Positions 40,854 to 49,183 of a DNA stretch of 57,291 bases are shown here, in pieces. How positions within the stretch are numbered: the stretch's first letter is position 1; the number at the start of each line of letters is the position of its first letter. Made by a program: the position numbers and the translations under genes. This stretch comes from CAYZYK01 sp964482615 (GTDB lineage: Bacteria; Patescibacteriota; Minisyncoccia; Minisyncoccales; CAYZYK01): NCBI GenBank assembly GCA_964482615.1, contig CAYZYK010000002.1:1-57291 (forward strand), read 5' to 3'. The notes below the pieces were generated by a model. It did not search any database, was not told where the DNA came from, and saw nothing but the letters and a program-made list of their open reading frames with translations.

Positions 40854-42488
40854 TTATAAGGTTTTTGTCATATAAGTATTTTCCAGTTTATAGCCCAGTT
40901 TTCTGAAATAATTTCTTACTCCAACACCAGCAATAATGGAGATTTTTTTTATTTTAAAATCCTCTTTTGCTATCCCCTCAGCTTCTTTTATTAGTTTTTT
41001 CCCTAATCCTTTGTGTTGGGGTGAAACGTCTTGTTCTCCAGTAGCTATTGTTTGACCATAGGTATGAACCTCTCTTATTATGGCTGAATTATTTAAGGGT
41101 TTGAGGAAGTGATCTTTTTTCTTTAATGTTTGAGAAGGAATTCTTATTCTTAAGAGGGCGTAAAGCTTCTTTTTGTTTTTTGATTCAAAACTTAAAAATA
41201 TTTCCTTTCCCTCAGATGCTTCATAATCTTTTCGGTAAAGATATATTTTCTCTTCGGGGTTGTATTTTTTCTTTATTTCTCTGCATCTTATACAATTACA
41301 TTCGATCTCTCTCTCCTTCATTTCTTTTAGGGCAATTTCTCTTAGGTTTGATGTTTTAACCCCACCCTTAACAATATTTTTTGCTGGAATATCTCTTATT
41401 ACTCTTTGGATTCTACAATAGCTAGGAACCTGTTTTTTTATCTCAATTAAAAGATCAATAAGTTTTCTTTCAGGATAAGGTTCGTATTTTTCTTCTTTGT
41501 ATAATTGATATAGTGGAGTTTCTTTTATTAAAGCTAAAGGATAGATTTTTAAAAAATCAGGTTTGAAGGCAGGATTTGAGAAAATATCTTTGAACATTTT
41601 AATATCTTTTTTGAAGTCTGTTTCGGGTAAATTTGGCATAACCTGGAAAGAGACTTTAAACCCCGAATCTTTTAAAAGCTTGGTTGCTTTCTTGGTAGCT
41701 CCTATTTTATGTCCTCTTTTGATTAGTTTTAAAACATCATTGTAAATACTCTGGACACCAAGCTCCACCCTAGTTACCCCAAGTTTTCTTAATTTTTTTA
41801 TTTCCTCAATATTAATAAAATCAGGTCTTGTTTCTATTGTTATTCCAATAATCTTTGATTCTTCCTTTTCATTCCTTTTTTGTTCTTTTTTTAATTCTTT
41901 CCACAAAACCTTAATTTTTGTTTCTGGTTCTTTTTCTTCTTTTTCTTTGTTTTTGAATTCATTTGCCGCTCTAAAACATTCCTTAACAAACCAAATTTGA
42001 TATTTTTTGGGGTAATAACTGAAAGTTCCCCCAATTATCCTTAGTTCAATTTTATCTGTTGGATGTCCTGTCTGTTTGAGGGATTCCAGTCGGGTTTTTG
42101 TTTGCAAAAAAGGATTAAATTCAGTTAAAACTGCTCTTTGGACAGCAGGCTCTCCTTTAAGATAACTTTGAGGAACGCCCGGCTGATTTGGACAATAAAT
42201 ACACTCTCCTGGGCAGGGATAAGGTTTGGTTAAAACAGAAACATTAACAATTCCAGAAAGGGAACGAACCGGTCTTGTTTTGAGAAGATCTTTAATGCGT
42301 TTTTCTTCTTTTATCCTTCCATTTCTTACCATTTTGTGATAAGTTTTTAACAGAGTTATATTGCTTGGGGGTAAAATGTTGTATTTTTTTGACATTTCTC
42401 TTTTGAAAGAATCTAAATGCTGACGATTCTTGATATCGCTTTTTATTAATTCTTGGACAATTGATTCAATTTTTTCTTCTTTTGTCAT
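40854..42488 (-). CDS. Elp3-type tRNA uridine(34) acetyltransferase
   Basis: A 544-residue Elp3 with both catalytic halves. The radical-SAM domain has VSVLTKPYPCPGECIYCPNQPG (Cys cluster), LRIIGGTFSYYP and VELGVQSIYNDVLKLIKRGH. The C-terminal GNAT domain has REVHTYGQTIATGEQDVSPQ, GLGKKLIKEAE and GVRNYFRKLGYKL. A Cys pair (CNCIRC) lies between them. Elp3 adds a carboxymethyl precursor at wobble U34. Its ATG is 2 bp from that of the divergent Trm9-like gene, so the two genes likely work together. Confidence 0.93.
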   Translation of the reverse strand: MTKEEKIESIVQELIKSDIKNRQHLDSFKREMSKKYNILPPSNITLLKTYHKMVRNGRIKEEKRIKDLLKTRPVRSLSGIVNVSVLTKPYPCPGECIYCPNQPGVPQSYLKGEPAVQRAVLTEFNPFLQTKTRLESLKQTGHPTDKIELRIIGGTFSYYPKKYQIWFVKECFRAANEFKNKEKEEKEPETKIKVLWKELKKEQKRNEKEESKIIGITIETRPDFINIEEIKKLRKLGVTRVELGVQSIYNDVLKLIKRGHKIGATKKATKLLKDSGFKVSFQVMPNLPETDFKKDIKMFKDIFSNPAFKPDFLKIYPLALIKETPLYQLYKEEKYEPYPERKLIDLLIEIKKQVPSYCRIQRVIRDIPAKNIVKGGVKTSNLREIALKEMKEREIECNCIRCREIKKKYNPEEKIYLYRKDYEASEGKEIFLSFESKNKKKLYALLRIRIPSQTLKKKDHFLKPLNNSAIIREVHTYGQTIATGEQDVSPQHKGLGKKLIKEAEGIAKEDFKIKKISIIAGVGVRNYFRKLGYKLENTYMTKTL

Positions 42489-42490
42489 TT

Positions 42491-43183
42491 ATGAAAAGAA
42501 ATTACGCTAAATATTTATTGGAGAAGACTCGAAAAGATTATAACTTAATTGCAGAGGACTTTTCAAGAACCAGGAATAAACCCTGGCAAGAAATTAAGTT
42601 TTTAATTGATGATTATATAAAACGAAAAGATAAGGTTTTAGATTTGGGTTGTGGTAATGGTAGACTCTATGAGTTGTTAAAAAGAAGAAATATAGATTAT
42701 ATTGGGGTAGATAGTTCAAAGGAGCTGATTAAATTAGCTAAAAAGAAATATCCCGAGGCTGAGTTTAGAAAAGCTGAAGCGCTTAATCTTCCTTTTTTTG
42801 ACAATTATTTTGATAAAGTTTATACTATTGCTGTTTTTCACCAAATACCCTCAGAAGAGCTCCGACTTCAATTTTTAAAAGAAACAAAAAGAGTTTTGAA
42901 AAAGAAAGGAAAACTAATTTTAACAGTCTGGAAAATTAAAAGAAAAAAAGAAGCTCTCTTGCTTTTAAAATATACTATTTTGAGAATAATTGGAAAATCA
43001 AAATTAGATTTTAAAGATGTTTTTAAACCCTGGGGGGAGAAAACCGAAAGATATTATCATATTTTTTCAAAAAGAGAATTATCAAAATTGATTAAAAAGG
43101 CTGGTTTTTCAATAAAAGAGATAGGTGTGGTGAAAAACGAAAGAGGTAATCGTCAGAATATATATACAATAGCAGAAAAATAG
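42491..43183 (+). CDS. Trm9/ABH8-like tRNA wobble-uridine methyltransferase
   Basis: A 230-residue SAM methyltransferase. The N-terminus YNLIAEDFSRTRNKPWQEIKF closely matches the Trm9/ABH8 family, followed by motif I KVLDLGCGNGRLYELL, VDSSKELIKLA, AVFHQIPSEELR and a C-terminal YYHIFSKRELSKLIKKAGF. An in-frame ATG exists 10 codons upstream within elp3. The one at 42491 matches the family start. Trm9 methylates the Elp3-dependent cm5U34. The divergent pairing with elp3 supports this substrate. Confidence 0.8.
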   Translation: MKRNYAKYLLEKTRKDYNLIAEDFSRTRNKPWQEIKFLIDDYIKRKDKVLDLGCGNGRLYELLKRRNIDYIGVDSSKELIKLAKKKYPEAEFRKAEALNLPFFDNYFDKVYTIAVFHQIPSEELRLQFLKETKRVLKKKGKLILTVWKIKRKKEALLLLKYTILRIIGKSKLDFKDVFKPWGEKTERYYHIFSKRELSKLIKKAGFSIKEIGVVKNERGNRQNIYTIAEK

Positions 43184-43189
43184 TTTTCT

Positions 43190-43262
43190 GTCCTCATAGC
43201 TCAACTGGATAGAGCGTAATCCTCCGGAGGTTGAGATCCCTGTTCGAGTCGGGGTGAGGACA
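43190..43262 (+). tRNA. tRNA-Arg (anticodon CCG)
   Basis: A full cloverleaf of 73 bases: acceptor GTCCTCA / TGAGGAC, D arm GCTC-GAGC, anticodon loop CTCCGGA giving CCG, T arm CCCTG-TTCGAGT-CGGGG and discriminator A. CCA is not encoded. It reads CGG arginine codons. Confidence 0.95.
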
Positions 43263-43352
43263 CAAGTTGACATTTTAAGTTTTTCTGTTAATTTTAAAGA
43301 AGAATCAACTGAGGAGGGTTGGTTTCTTTGTTCCTTAAAAAGGAGGCAAGTG

Positions 43353-44243
43353 ATGATTGTTCGAGCTGTAGACGGGGGTGGTACAGGTTTCCGCCGTGCT
43401 GATATTGAGGATTCTGAAGTTAAAAACTTAGTTAAAACAGGCCCATTGGATAATATAAAAGAACTTCTCGATTTTGTTTGTGCTGGTTTAACATCTAAAA
43501 TAGAAGGAATAGTTTACGCTGTTGCGGGGGATATTACAGGACAAAATGTAGTTGTAACTTCTCCTAATATACATTTCCTTGACGGGAAAGCTTTGGGGGA
43601 GAAAACTTACTCGGTCTCAAACAGACCGGTAGTGGTTTGTAACGACATGGAAGCTGCTGTTTCTGGAATGGCAATTTTGTTGCCCTTTCTTTCCTATTTT
43701 ATGGGCATTACCTGGAGTTCTGGTGTGGGGTTGCGTATCTTCCAAGACGGAAAAATTCTCACTGATTCTGAAGCTGGTCACTCAATTCTTGATCCTTCCC
43801 CTTATGCTCCTCGTTGTGGTTGTGGTCTGAGAGGATGTGTTGAATCAATCATTGGCGGGGAATCCATAAGAAGGAGAGTGATTGCAGAAACAGAAGTTCT
43901 CGGTATTTCTCTTCCTTCTGATATTGCGCCAGCCACTTTTCTTGATATTGAATTTGATGCTTGTGAAGAGTGGGCGGTTAATCTGTATGATTTGGTTTCT
44001 GCTGCTATGGCTCAGTTTTTGGCCAGTATTCAAACTACTTTTCATTTACCTGCTGTTGTTTGGAAAGGTTCTTTTGCAGAAAACGCTTTGCCCAGGATTG
44101 AGGTTGATATTCGGAGTAAAATAAGAAAGAGGCTGATGAATCCTGATTGGGAGGCTGAAATGGAGTTCTTTTTCTCCCCTCAGCCAGAAAATGATTCTTT
44201 GATTGGTGCAGCAAGCATACTCAGTAAAGAATTGAATGGTTAA
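43353..44243 (+). CDS. ROK-family sugar kinase-like protein
   Basis: A 296-residue ROK/hexokinase-fold protein. It begins MIVRAVDGGGTGFRRADIED (phosphate 1), has GIVYAVAGDITGQ, VVVCNDMEAAVSGMA (catalytic Asp) and the ROK zinc motif CGCGLRGCVESIIGG. The frame is open to 43254 inside the tRNA, but an AAGGAGG site 8 bases before the ATG at 43353 fixes the start. The phosphate-1 loop is GGGTGF, with no typical TK pair, so kinase activity should not be assumed. Terminated at 44263. Confidence 0.82.
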   Translation: MIVRAVDGGGTGFRRADIEDSEVKNLVKTGPLDNIKELLDFVCAGLTSKIEGIVYAVAGDITGQNVVVTSPNIHFLDGKALGEKTYSVSNRPVVVCNDMEAAVSGMAILLPFLSYFMGITWSSGVGLRIFQDGKILTDSEAGHSILDPSPYAPRCGCGLRGCVESIIGGESIRRRVIAETEVLGISLPSDIAPATFLDIEFDACEEWAVNLYDLVSAAMAQFLASIQTTFHLPAVVWKGSFAENALPRIEVDIRSKIRKRLMNPDWEAEMEFFFSPQPENDSLIGAASILSKELNG

Positions 44244-44262
44244 TAATACCCCGTTTATTTTT

Positions 44263-44290
44263 GGTGCTTCCTTTGGGAGCACCTTTTTAA
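44263..44290 (+). terminator. Terminator after the ROK gene
   Basis: GGTGCTTCC / GGGAGCACC (one G-U) around TTT, followed by five Ts. Strong intrinsic terminator. Confidence 0.88.
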
Positions 44291-44346
44291 TCAAAAATAA
44301 TTTTAAAATGTGAATAAAATGTGGACAAAAATCTCTTTTTTGCTTC

Positions 44347-44374
44347 TTGACATTAAGTTTTAATGGAATAAAAT
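44347..44374 (+). promoter_or_regulatory. Promoter of the 44.4-kb structured RNA
   Basis: TTGACA (44347-44352) and TAAAAT (44369-44374) have 16-bp spacing. The start is expected near 44381. Confidence 0.65.
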
Positions 44375-44380
44375 AATTTA

Positions 44381-44556
44381 CAAGGAAGGTGAGAGGTTTA
44401 TCCTCAAGGACGAAAATAGCTTCCTTTAATGACAAGTTAAGGCGCGTGCTCAATCTATTGTCCGGATTGGACTTAAGTATAATACTTGAATTATTGAGAG
44501 TTATTACCTTCCTTTCTAAATTCCGCCAGAAAAATTTCCGGCGGAATTTAGTTTTA
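44381..44556 (+). ncRNA. Unidentified structured RNA or leader upstream of the LOG-like gene
   Basis: No ORF fills the 385-base gap 44244-44628. AAGGAAGGT (44382-44390) pairs perfectly with ACCTTCCTT (44506-44514). Inside are a GAGG / CCTC hairpin (about 44393-44405), CTCAAT / ATTGAG (44449 and 44493), GTCC / GGAC (44460 and 44469) and a TTAAGT / ACTTGA hairpin. AAGGAAG can instead pair with CTTCCTT at 44420-44426, so two folds compete. A 10-bp terminator stem follows, 44518-44527 with 44540-44549. It could be a free small RNA or a riboswitch-like leader; I recognise no known class. Confidence 0.6.
44518..44556 (+). terminator. Terminator-like hairpin after the structured RNA
   Basis: A perfect 10-bp stem AAATTCCGCC / GGCGGAATTT with a 12-base loop, followed by AGTTTT. 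The T-run is short, so termination may be partial. Confidence 0.55.
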
Positions 44557-44628
44557 GATTAAAACTTAGTTTTTTTGTCTTAGTTTTTACTTTATGATTT
44601 TCTTTAAAGTATGCTAAAATAGTTATAT

Positions 44629-45186
44629 ATGAACAATAAACAATTAAAAATCGCAGTATGTGGCGCAGCCCGGCTTAATCCTTGTACTAAGAATGCCTCT
44701 GAGTTAGCTGAAAAAGTGGGAAAAGAGATTGTGAAACAGGGCTGTATTTTAATTAGCGGAGCAACTACTGGAATTCCCGATTTTGCAGCCAAGGGGGCTA
44801 AAGAAGAAAAAGGAGTTTCTATCGGTTTTTCTCCAGCAGTTTCTGAAATTGAACACAGAAAAGTTTACAGGCTTCCGATGGAACACTATGATGTTATGGT
44901 TTATACTGGCTTTGACTATACTGGGAGAAATCTTTTAATGACCAGGGCGGCCGACGGAGTGATTGTTATTTGTGGTAGAATGGGGACTTTAAATGAATTC
45001 ACTATTGCTTTTGAAGACGGAAAACCAATTGGTGTTTTAGAAGGAAGCGGTGGAACAGCTGACTTAATAAGAACTCTTATTGAAAGACCTCATCGGCCAG
45101 CAGGGGAAATTATTTTTGATCCTAATCCTCAAAACTTGGTTGAAAAACTAATAAAATTAATCAAAAAGCAAAAAGGTCGGAAATAA
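44629..45186 (+). CDS. TIGR00725/LOG-like Rossmann-fold protein
   Basis: A 185-residue protein with KIAVCGAARLNP, LISGATTGIPDFAAKGAKEEKG, YTGFDYTGRNLLMTRAADGVIVICGRMGTLNEFTIAFEDGKPIGVL and a C-terminal helix. The GRMGTLNEF motif corresponds to the PGGxGTxxE nucleotide-binding loop of the LOG/lysine-decarboxylase-like fold, with changes at the first Gly pair. Substrate unknown. It lies about 70 bases after the structured RNA and may be controlled by it. Confidence 0.75.
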   Translation: MNNKQLKIAVCGAARLNPCTKNASELAEKVGKEIVKQGCILISGATTGIPDFAAKGAKEEKGVSIGFSPAVSEIEHRKVYRLPMEHYDVMVYTGFDYTGRNLLMTRAADGVIVICGRMGTLNEFTIAFEDGKPIGVLEGSGGTADLIRTLIERPHRPAGEIIFDPNPQNLVEKLIKLIKKQKGRK

Positions 45187-45217
45187 TAATTTAAATCTTA
45201 AATTTAAATTAACAAAT

Positions 45218-45487
45218 ATGCCAAACGAAGAACCAGAAGAAGGAAAACTGATTGGAGAAGTTACACATTATTTTGGAGACATCAACGTGGCTATTATTAA
45301 GCTTGCCGATACCCTTAAAGTAGGAGATACTGTTCGTATTGTCGGAGGAGTAGACACTGATTTTGATCAAAAGACAGGTTCAATGGAAATAGACCATGAG
45401 AAAGTGGAAACAGCAAAAAAAGGTCAAGATGTAGGGGTAAAAGTTGACCAAAAAGTAAGAGAAGGATACAAAGTATACAAAGTATAA
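45218..45487 (+). CDS. Stand-alone EF-Tu domain 2-like beta-barrel protein
   Basis: An 89-residue protein: GKLIGEVTHYFGDINVAIIKL, LKVGDTVRIVG, TDFDQKTGSMEIDHEKVETA and KKGQDVGVKVDQKVREGYKVYKV. This is the translation-factor domain 2 barrel seen as a small separate protein and at the C-terminus of U32 peptidases. No GTPase domain is attached. Role unknown. Confidence 0.75.
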   Translation: MPNEEPEEGKLIGEVTHYFGDINVAIIKLADTLKVGDTVRIVGGVDTDFDQKTGSMEIDHEKVETAKKGQDVGVKVDQKVREGYKVYKV

Positions 45488-45537
45488 TTTAATAAAATCA
45501 AACTTAGGTTTTCGCAAACCCGAAGTTTAAAAGCAAT

Positions 45538-46001
45538 ATGGAATTTTTAAGTTCTCCCGAACTTCAAGTTGTTTTTAAACTTTTACTAGCTATCTTTTTG
45601 GGGTTTTGATAGGCGTTAAAGGGGAGATTCAAGATAAAGCAGCAGGTCTAAGGACCAATCCTTTAGCTTGTTTGGGCTCTTGTTTGTTTACTATAATCTC
45701 TCTTTAAGCATTTAATCATTTGTTAGGTTATCCTGAGGTGAGGATTGATCCTTCTTGTGTTGTGTCTGTTATAGTTCTGGGAGTTGGTTTTGTTGGAGCT
45801 GGCTTAATTGTTTATCGTAAGTTCAAAATAGAAGAATTAACCATGGCAGCTGGAATTTGGATAGTAGCTGCTATAGGAACTGTTGTTGGCACTGGATTGT
45901 ACTTTACTGCTATATTTGCTGCTTTTCTTACACTGGGAGTCTTGAATTTGATGAAGACTTTGGAGATTAAAATCTTTGGAAAAAATAAAGAATTTTTTTA
46001 A
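45538..46001 (+). pseudogene. Broken MgtC/SapB-family membrane protein gene
   Basis: The first frame starts at ATG 45538 (MEFLSSPELQVVFKLLLAIF) and stops at TGA 45607. Moving to the frame that GGGGTTTTGATAGGC would give reveals GVLIG...DKAAGLRTNPLACLGSCLF, the MgtC signature. A TAA at 45705 then interrupts it, after which the MgtC C-terminal half (GVGFVGAGLIVYRK, MAAGIWIVAAIGTVVG) continues to 46001. So there is one missing base in the G run near 45600-45603 plus one nonsense codon. Two independent lesions suggest true decay rather than one sequencing error. Confidence 0.8.
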
Positions 46002-46025
46002 CCATAAAATAGGTAACTTTTAAAA

Positions 46026-47147
46026 ATGAAAGGTAAAAGTTTTATAAGCGGTTTGGCGGTTTTTTGTGGAACTGTTATTGGAGTTGGGATATTCTCTTTA
46101 CCTTACGTTGCTTCCCGGGCGGGCTTTTTGCTGGCCTTCTTTTATTTTTTAACGATGGGTTTTGTTGCTTTCTTTATTCACTTCATTTTCGCTGAGGTAG
46201 TGTTAGAAACAGAAGGGGTGCACCGGTTGCCGGGTTATGTTGAAAAATATTTGGGTAAAAGATGGAAAAAAATAACTCTTTTTATTATTGGAACGGGTTT
46301 TCTGGGTACTTTACTTGCTTATTTAATTGTGGGTGGAAGTTTTTTGAATTCTTTTCTGTCTCCTTTTTTGGGAGGAAATGAGGTCTTTTATTCTGTTTTG
46401 TTTTTTACTTTTGGCAGCTACCTCATTTTCCGTGGAATTAAAAATATATCTCAAGTTGAGTTGGGATTGCTTTTTTTCTTTTTTTTAATTCTTCTTCTTT
46501 TTTCAATAAAAGCTTTTCCTTTTATTAATCTTGCTAATTTTAAAGCTATTGACCTTGGGTTCGCTTTTTTGCCTTATGGAGTTACTTTGTTTGCTTTATG
46601 GGGTGCTTCAATAATTCCAGAGATAAAGGAAATGGTTGGCGGATCAAGAAAGAAGCTGAGAAAGATAATAATTTCTGGTATTACAATAGCTATTTTAACT
46701 TATCTTGTTTTTACCTTTTTGGTTTTGGGGGTTTCGGGTAAAGAAACCTCAAAGGAAGCTATTTCAGGATTTATTGGTAAAATAGGGAATGGGGTTTTAG
46801 GTTTAGTTTTTGTTTTCGGTGCTATTTCTGTTTTTACTTCTTTTATTGCTTTGGGCTTAACGTTTAAAAAAGTTCTCTGGTATGATTTTGGTTTATCTCC
46901 CAATGTTTCTTGGTTTATTGTTTGTTTTTTCCCTTTAATTTTGTTTCTTTTGGGATTGAGGGAGTTTGTTGGGGTTATAGGTTTTACTGGGGCTTTAACT
47001 CTTGGTGGGGAGGGTTTAATAATCTTTTTTCTTTATAGGGAGTTTTTAGAACAAAAGCTTTCTAAGAAAATACCCTCCGCTTTTTACATCTTAGTTCTTG
47101 TTTTTGTTTTGGGGATGGTGTTTGAAATAATTCATTATCTTTCTTAA
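46026..47147 (+). CDS. Amino-acid permease (APC superfamily, aromatic/AAP-like)
   Basis: A 373-residue integral membrane protein with about 11 TM helices. The first helix carries the unwound substrate motif FCGTVIGVGIFSLPYVASRAG. Further on are FLTMGFVAFFIHFIFAEVVL and YGVTLFALWGASIIPEIKEM. It would take up amino acids, which fits a reduced genome. The substrate cannot be named from sequence. Confidence 0.82.
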   Translation: MKGKSFISGLAVFCGTVIGVGIFSLPYVASRAGFLLAFFYFLTMGFVAFFIHFIFAEVVLETEGVHRLPGYVEKYLGKRWKKITLFIIGTGFLGTLLAYLIVGGSFLNSFLSPFLGGNEVFYSVLFFTFGSYLIFRGIKNISQVELGLLFFFFLILLLFSIKAFPFINLANFKAIDLGFAFLPYGVTLFALWGASIIPEIKEMVGGSRKKLRKIIISGITIAILTYLVFTFLVLGVSGKETSKEAISGFIGKIGNGVLGLVFVFGAISVFTSFIALGLTFKKVLWYDFGLSPNVSWFIVCFFPLILFLLGLREFVGVIGFTGALTLGGEGLIIFFLYREFLEQKLSKKIPSAFYILVLVFVLGMVFEIIHYLS

Positions 47148-47159
47148 AATAATAACACA

Positions 47160-47789
47160 ATGAAAAAAAGAACTTATAAAGCGCCAGATAAAAAACATCC
47201 TAAACCTTCTTCCAAACAAGAAGATCAAGTAAGGGGTAATTTACAGCAAAAAGAACCTAAAACAAAAAAAGAAGAAGAAGAAATGGGTCCTGGCAAAAAG
47301 GATATTGTGATGTGTAAAGAATGTAAATCAGTTTACTATTACAAAAGCTGGCATCACGGTTTAGATAATTATTCGGAATTAAAAAAATCAAAAAGATTGA
47401 AATTTACTTTATGTCCTGCTTGTGAAATGATTCAAGGCAACAAATACGAAGGGGAAGTGATTGTTGAGAATGTACCAGAAGATATTAAGAAAGATATTAA
47501 AAAATTAGCTGAGAATTTTGGAAAAAGAGCTCAAGAAAGAGATCCTTTAGATAGAGTAATTTCTATTGAAGAAAAGAAGGTCAAACGACCTACCAACAGA
47601 AGGAGAAGAGAGGCTGATTCGAGAAACCAGATTAAGGGTCAGAAAGATTTGCGTATTTTAACTACAGAGAATCAATTAGCCCAACGATTGGGGGAGAAAA
47701 TTAATGAGGCCTTTGGTAAGAAACATAAAGTTTCTATATCCCATTCTAATAGAGAAGACACAACAAGGGTTTATCTTTCTTTTGATTAA
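47160..47789 (+). CDS. Zinc-ribbon protein (NMD3/BCAM0308-like)
   Basis: A 209-residue protein with a disordered Lys-rich N-terminus. A CKECKSVYYYKSWHH...LCPACEMIQG zinc ribbon (about residues 50-93) follows, then a beta-alpha region and a basic C-terminus ending HSNREDTTRVYLSFD. The C-x2-C pairs and WHH resemble the NMD3-related BCAM0308 family, which may bind ribosomes or RNA. Function unknown. Confidence 0.6.
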   Translation: MKKRTYKAPDKKHPKPSSKQEDQVRGNLQQKEPKTKKEEEEMGPGKKDIVMCKECKSVYYYKSWHHGLDNYSELKKSKRLKFTLCPACEMIQGNKYEGEVIVENVPEDIKKDIKKLAENFGKRAQERDPLDRVISIEEKKVKRPTNRRRREADSRNQIKGQKDLRILTTENQLAQRLGEKINEAFGKKHKVSISHSNREDTTRVYLSFD

Positions 47790-47838
47790 GTTTTTATAAA
47801 GGTCGTCTCTTTGATTTAAAAAAAATAATATTTTTATT

Positions 47839-48129
47839 ATGGCAGAAGAAGTTATAAAAAATGATGGTTCAAAAGAACCATTCGATGCTAGTAAAATTAG
47901 AAATTCAATTGCTGCAGCAGCCAAAAAAACAGATCTTCCAGAGGATAGACAAAAAGAAGTAGTTGAGGATGTTACTTCAACAATAATACAAATAACAGAA
48001 GAAAAGAAAGAGATAGAAACAAGTAAGATCAGGGAAAATATTCTTGGTCAACTAGACAGTCTTGAGCCAAGCGTTTCAGCTGCTTGGAGAAGATATGACC
48101 AGGAAAAGAAAGGAACGGGAGAAATTTAA
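47839..48129 (+). CDS. Stand-alone ATP-cone domain protein
   Basis: A 96-residue ATP-cone: VIKNDGSKEPFDASKIRNSI, AAKKTDLPEDRQKEVVEDV, IETSKIRENILGQLDSLEPSVSAAWRRYD. The domain senses adenine nucleotides in NrdR and ribonucleotide reductases, but here it is alone, with no zinc ribbon or reductase. It may act as a small nucleotide-responsive regulator. Confidence 0.75.
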   Translation: MAEEVIKNDGSKEPFDASKIRNSIAAAAKKTDLPEDRQKEVVEDVTSTIIQITEEKKEIETSKIRENILGQLDSLEPSVSAAWRRYDQEKKGTGEI

Positions 48130-48163
48130 TTTTTCTTTAATTTACAAATTAAATTAAAAAGCG

Positions 48164-48484
48164 ATGTATGTTTCAATCTTGATTGCGGGTTTCGGAGGGG
48201 GTGTAGTAAGAGGACTTGTTGGTTTTATTAAACACCAGTATTCTTACAAAAATGTTGGGTTCAAACTGCCTTATTTTTTGGCAATGATGTTTATTTCAGG
48301 AATAGTGGGGTTTTTGACCGCTTTGGTTGTTAATGAACTTGGAGTAAGTTTTTTGGGTTTGGAGTATGTTACTCCTGCCTTAGCTCTTATTGTCGGTTAT
48401 GCTGGTGGAGATTTTCTTGAAAATATTTATAAGATTATAATAAAAAAGCCTTACATTTCTTTTCCCGACGAAAAAGAAAAATGA
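48164..48484 (+). CDS. Small polytopic membrane protein (paralogue of 56669-57148)
   Basis: A 106-residue protein with three to four hydrophobic helices: FGGGVVRGLVGFIKHQYSYK, FLAMMFISGIVGFLTALV, LALIVGYAGGDFLENIYKII. The C-terminal half of the protein at 56669-57148 shares VGLIKH, the LGxxFLGLE segment and GYAGGDFxENIxKIII, so the two are paralogues. The layout is holin-like, but I do not assign that function. Confidence 0.7.
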   Translation: MYVSILIAGFGGGVVRGLVGFIKHQYSYKNVGFKLPYFLAMMFISGIVGFLTALVVNELGVSFLGLEYVTPALALIVGYAGGDFLENIYKIIIKKPYISFPDEKEK

Positions 48485-48642
48485 CTCGTCTTTTTTAAAA
48501 GAGAGTGATAATCTTGAAAATAGCTTTTTGTTTAGTTCTGGGAAAAACGAAATTGTCTTCTCTGAAAATCCCGGTTTTGCCTGGGAGTTTTATTTCTTGG
48601 CTACTCTGAGTTAAAATAATTAAAGATATCTAAGATTTAAAA

Positions 48643-49182
48643 ATGAAATCATTTTTTTTCGTAACTAAAAATAAAGACAAAATCAGAGAAGCAGAAGAAA
48701 TATTGGGTTTTCAGATTAAAAAAGCCGACTTGCTTGTTGATGAAATACAAGCCGTGGAGGTTGAGAGGGTAATAGAAAAAAAAGCCAAACAAGCTTTTGA
48801 AAAGATTAAAAAGCCGGTTATTTGTGAGGATTCAGGATTATACTTTGAATCTTGGAATGGATTGCCAGGAGCTTTAATTAAAATCTTTGAAGAAAGACTG
48901 GGGCAAGAAAAAATTTGTAAAATGCTTGCTGAAAAAAGAGAAGCAAAAGCCAAGAGCACAATAGGATATTTTGATGGTAATGAATATAGGGATTTTGTGG
49001 GGGAGATTTCAGGAAAGATTGCTCAATTTCCTCGGGGAAACAATGGTTTTGGTTGGGATCCAATTTTTATCCCTCAAGGATTTGATAAAACCTTTGCCCA
49101 GATGACAAAAGAAGAGAAGAATAAAATCTCTATGCGTAAAATAGCTTTTAATAAATTCAAAAGGTTTTTAAATAAAAAATAG
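48643..49182 (+). CDS. rdgB: XTP/dITP diphosphatase (RdgB/HAM1 family)
   Basis: A 179-residue protein beginning FFVTKNKDKIREAEEIL (the family T-x-N-x-x-K), with KPVICEDSGLYFESWNGLPGALIK and NGFGWDPIFIPQGFDKTFAQMTKEEKNKISMR. It hydrolyses ITP, dITP and XTP, preventing incorporation of deaminated purines. EndoQ at 51347 handles such bases once in DNA. Confidence 0.9.
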   Translation: MKSFFFVTKNKDKIREAEEILGFQIKKADLLVDEIQAVEVERVIEKKAKQAFEKIKKPVICEDSGLYFESWNGLPGALIKIFEERLGQEKICKMLAEKREAKAKSTIGYFDGNEYRDFVGEISGKIAQFPRGNNGFGWDPIFIPQGFDKTFAQMTKEEKNKISMRKIAFNKFKRFLNKK

Positions 49183-49183
49183 A

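Noticed and set aside
43254..43352. N-terminal extension of the ROK protein into the tRNA gene
   Set aside because: It starts inside the tRNA acceptor stem. A strong ribosome site marks the ATG at 43353, where the ROK fold begins.
48485..48642. Gap between the small membrane protein and rdgB
   Set aside because: No ORF, promoter or hairpin convincing enough to list was seen.
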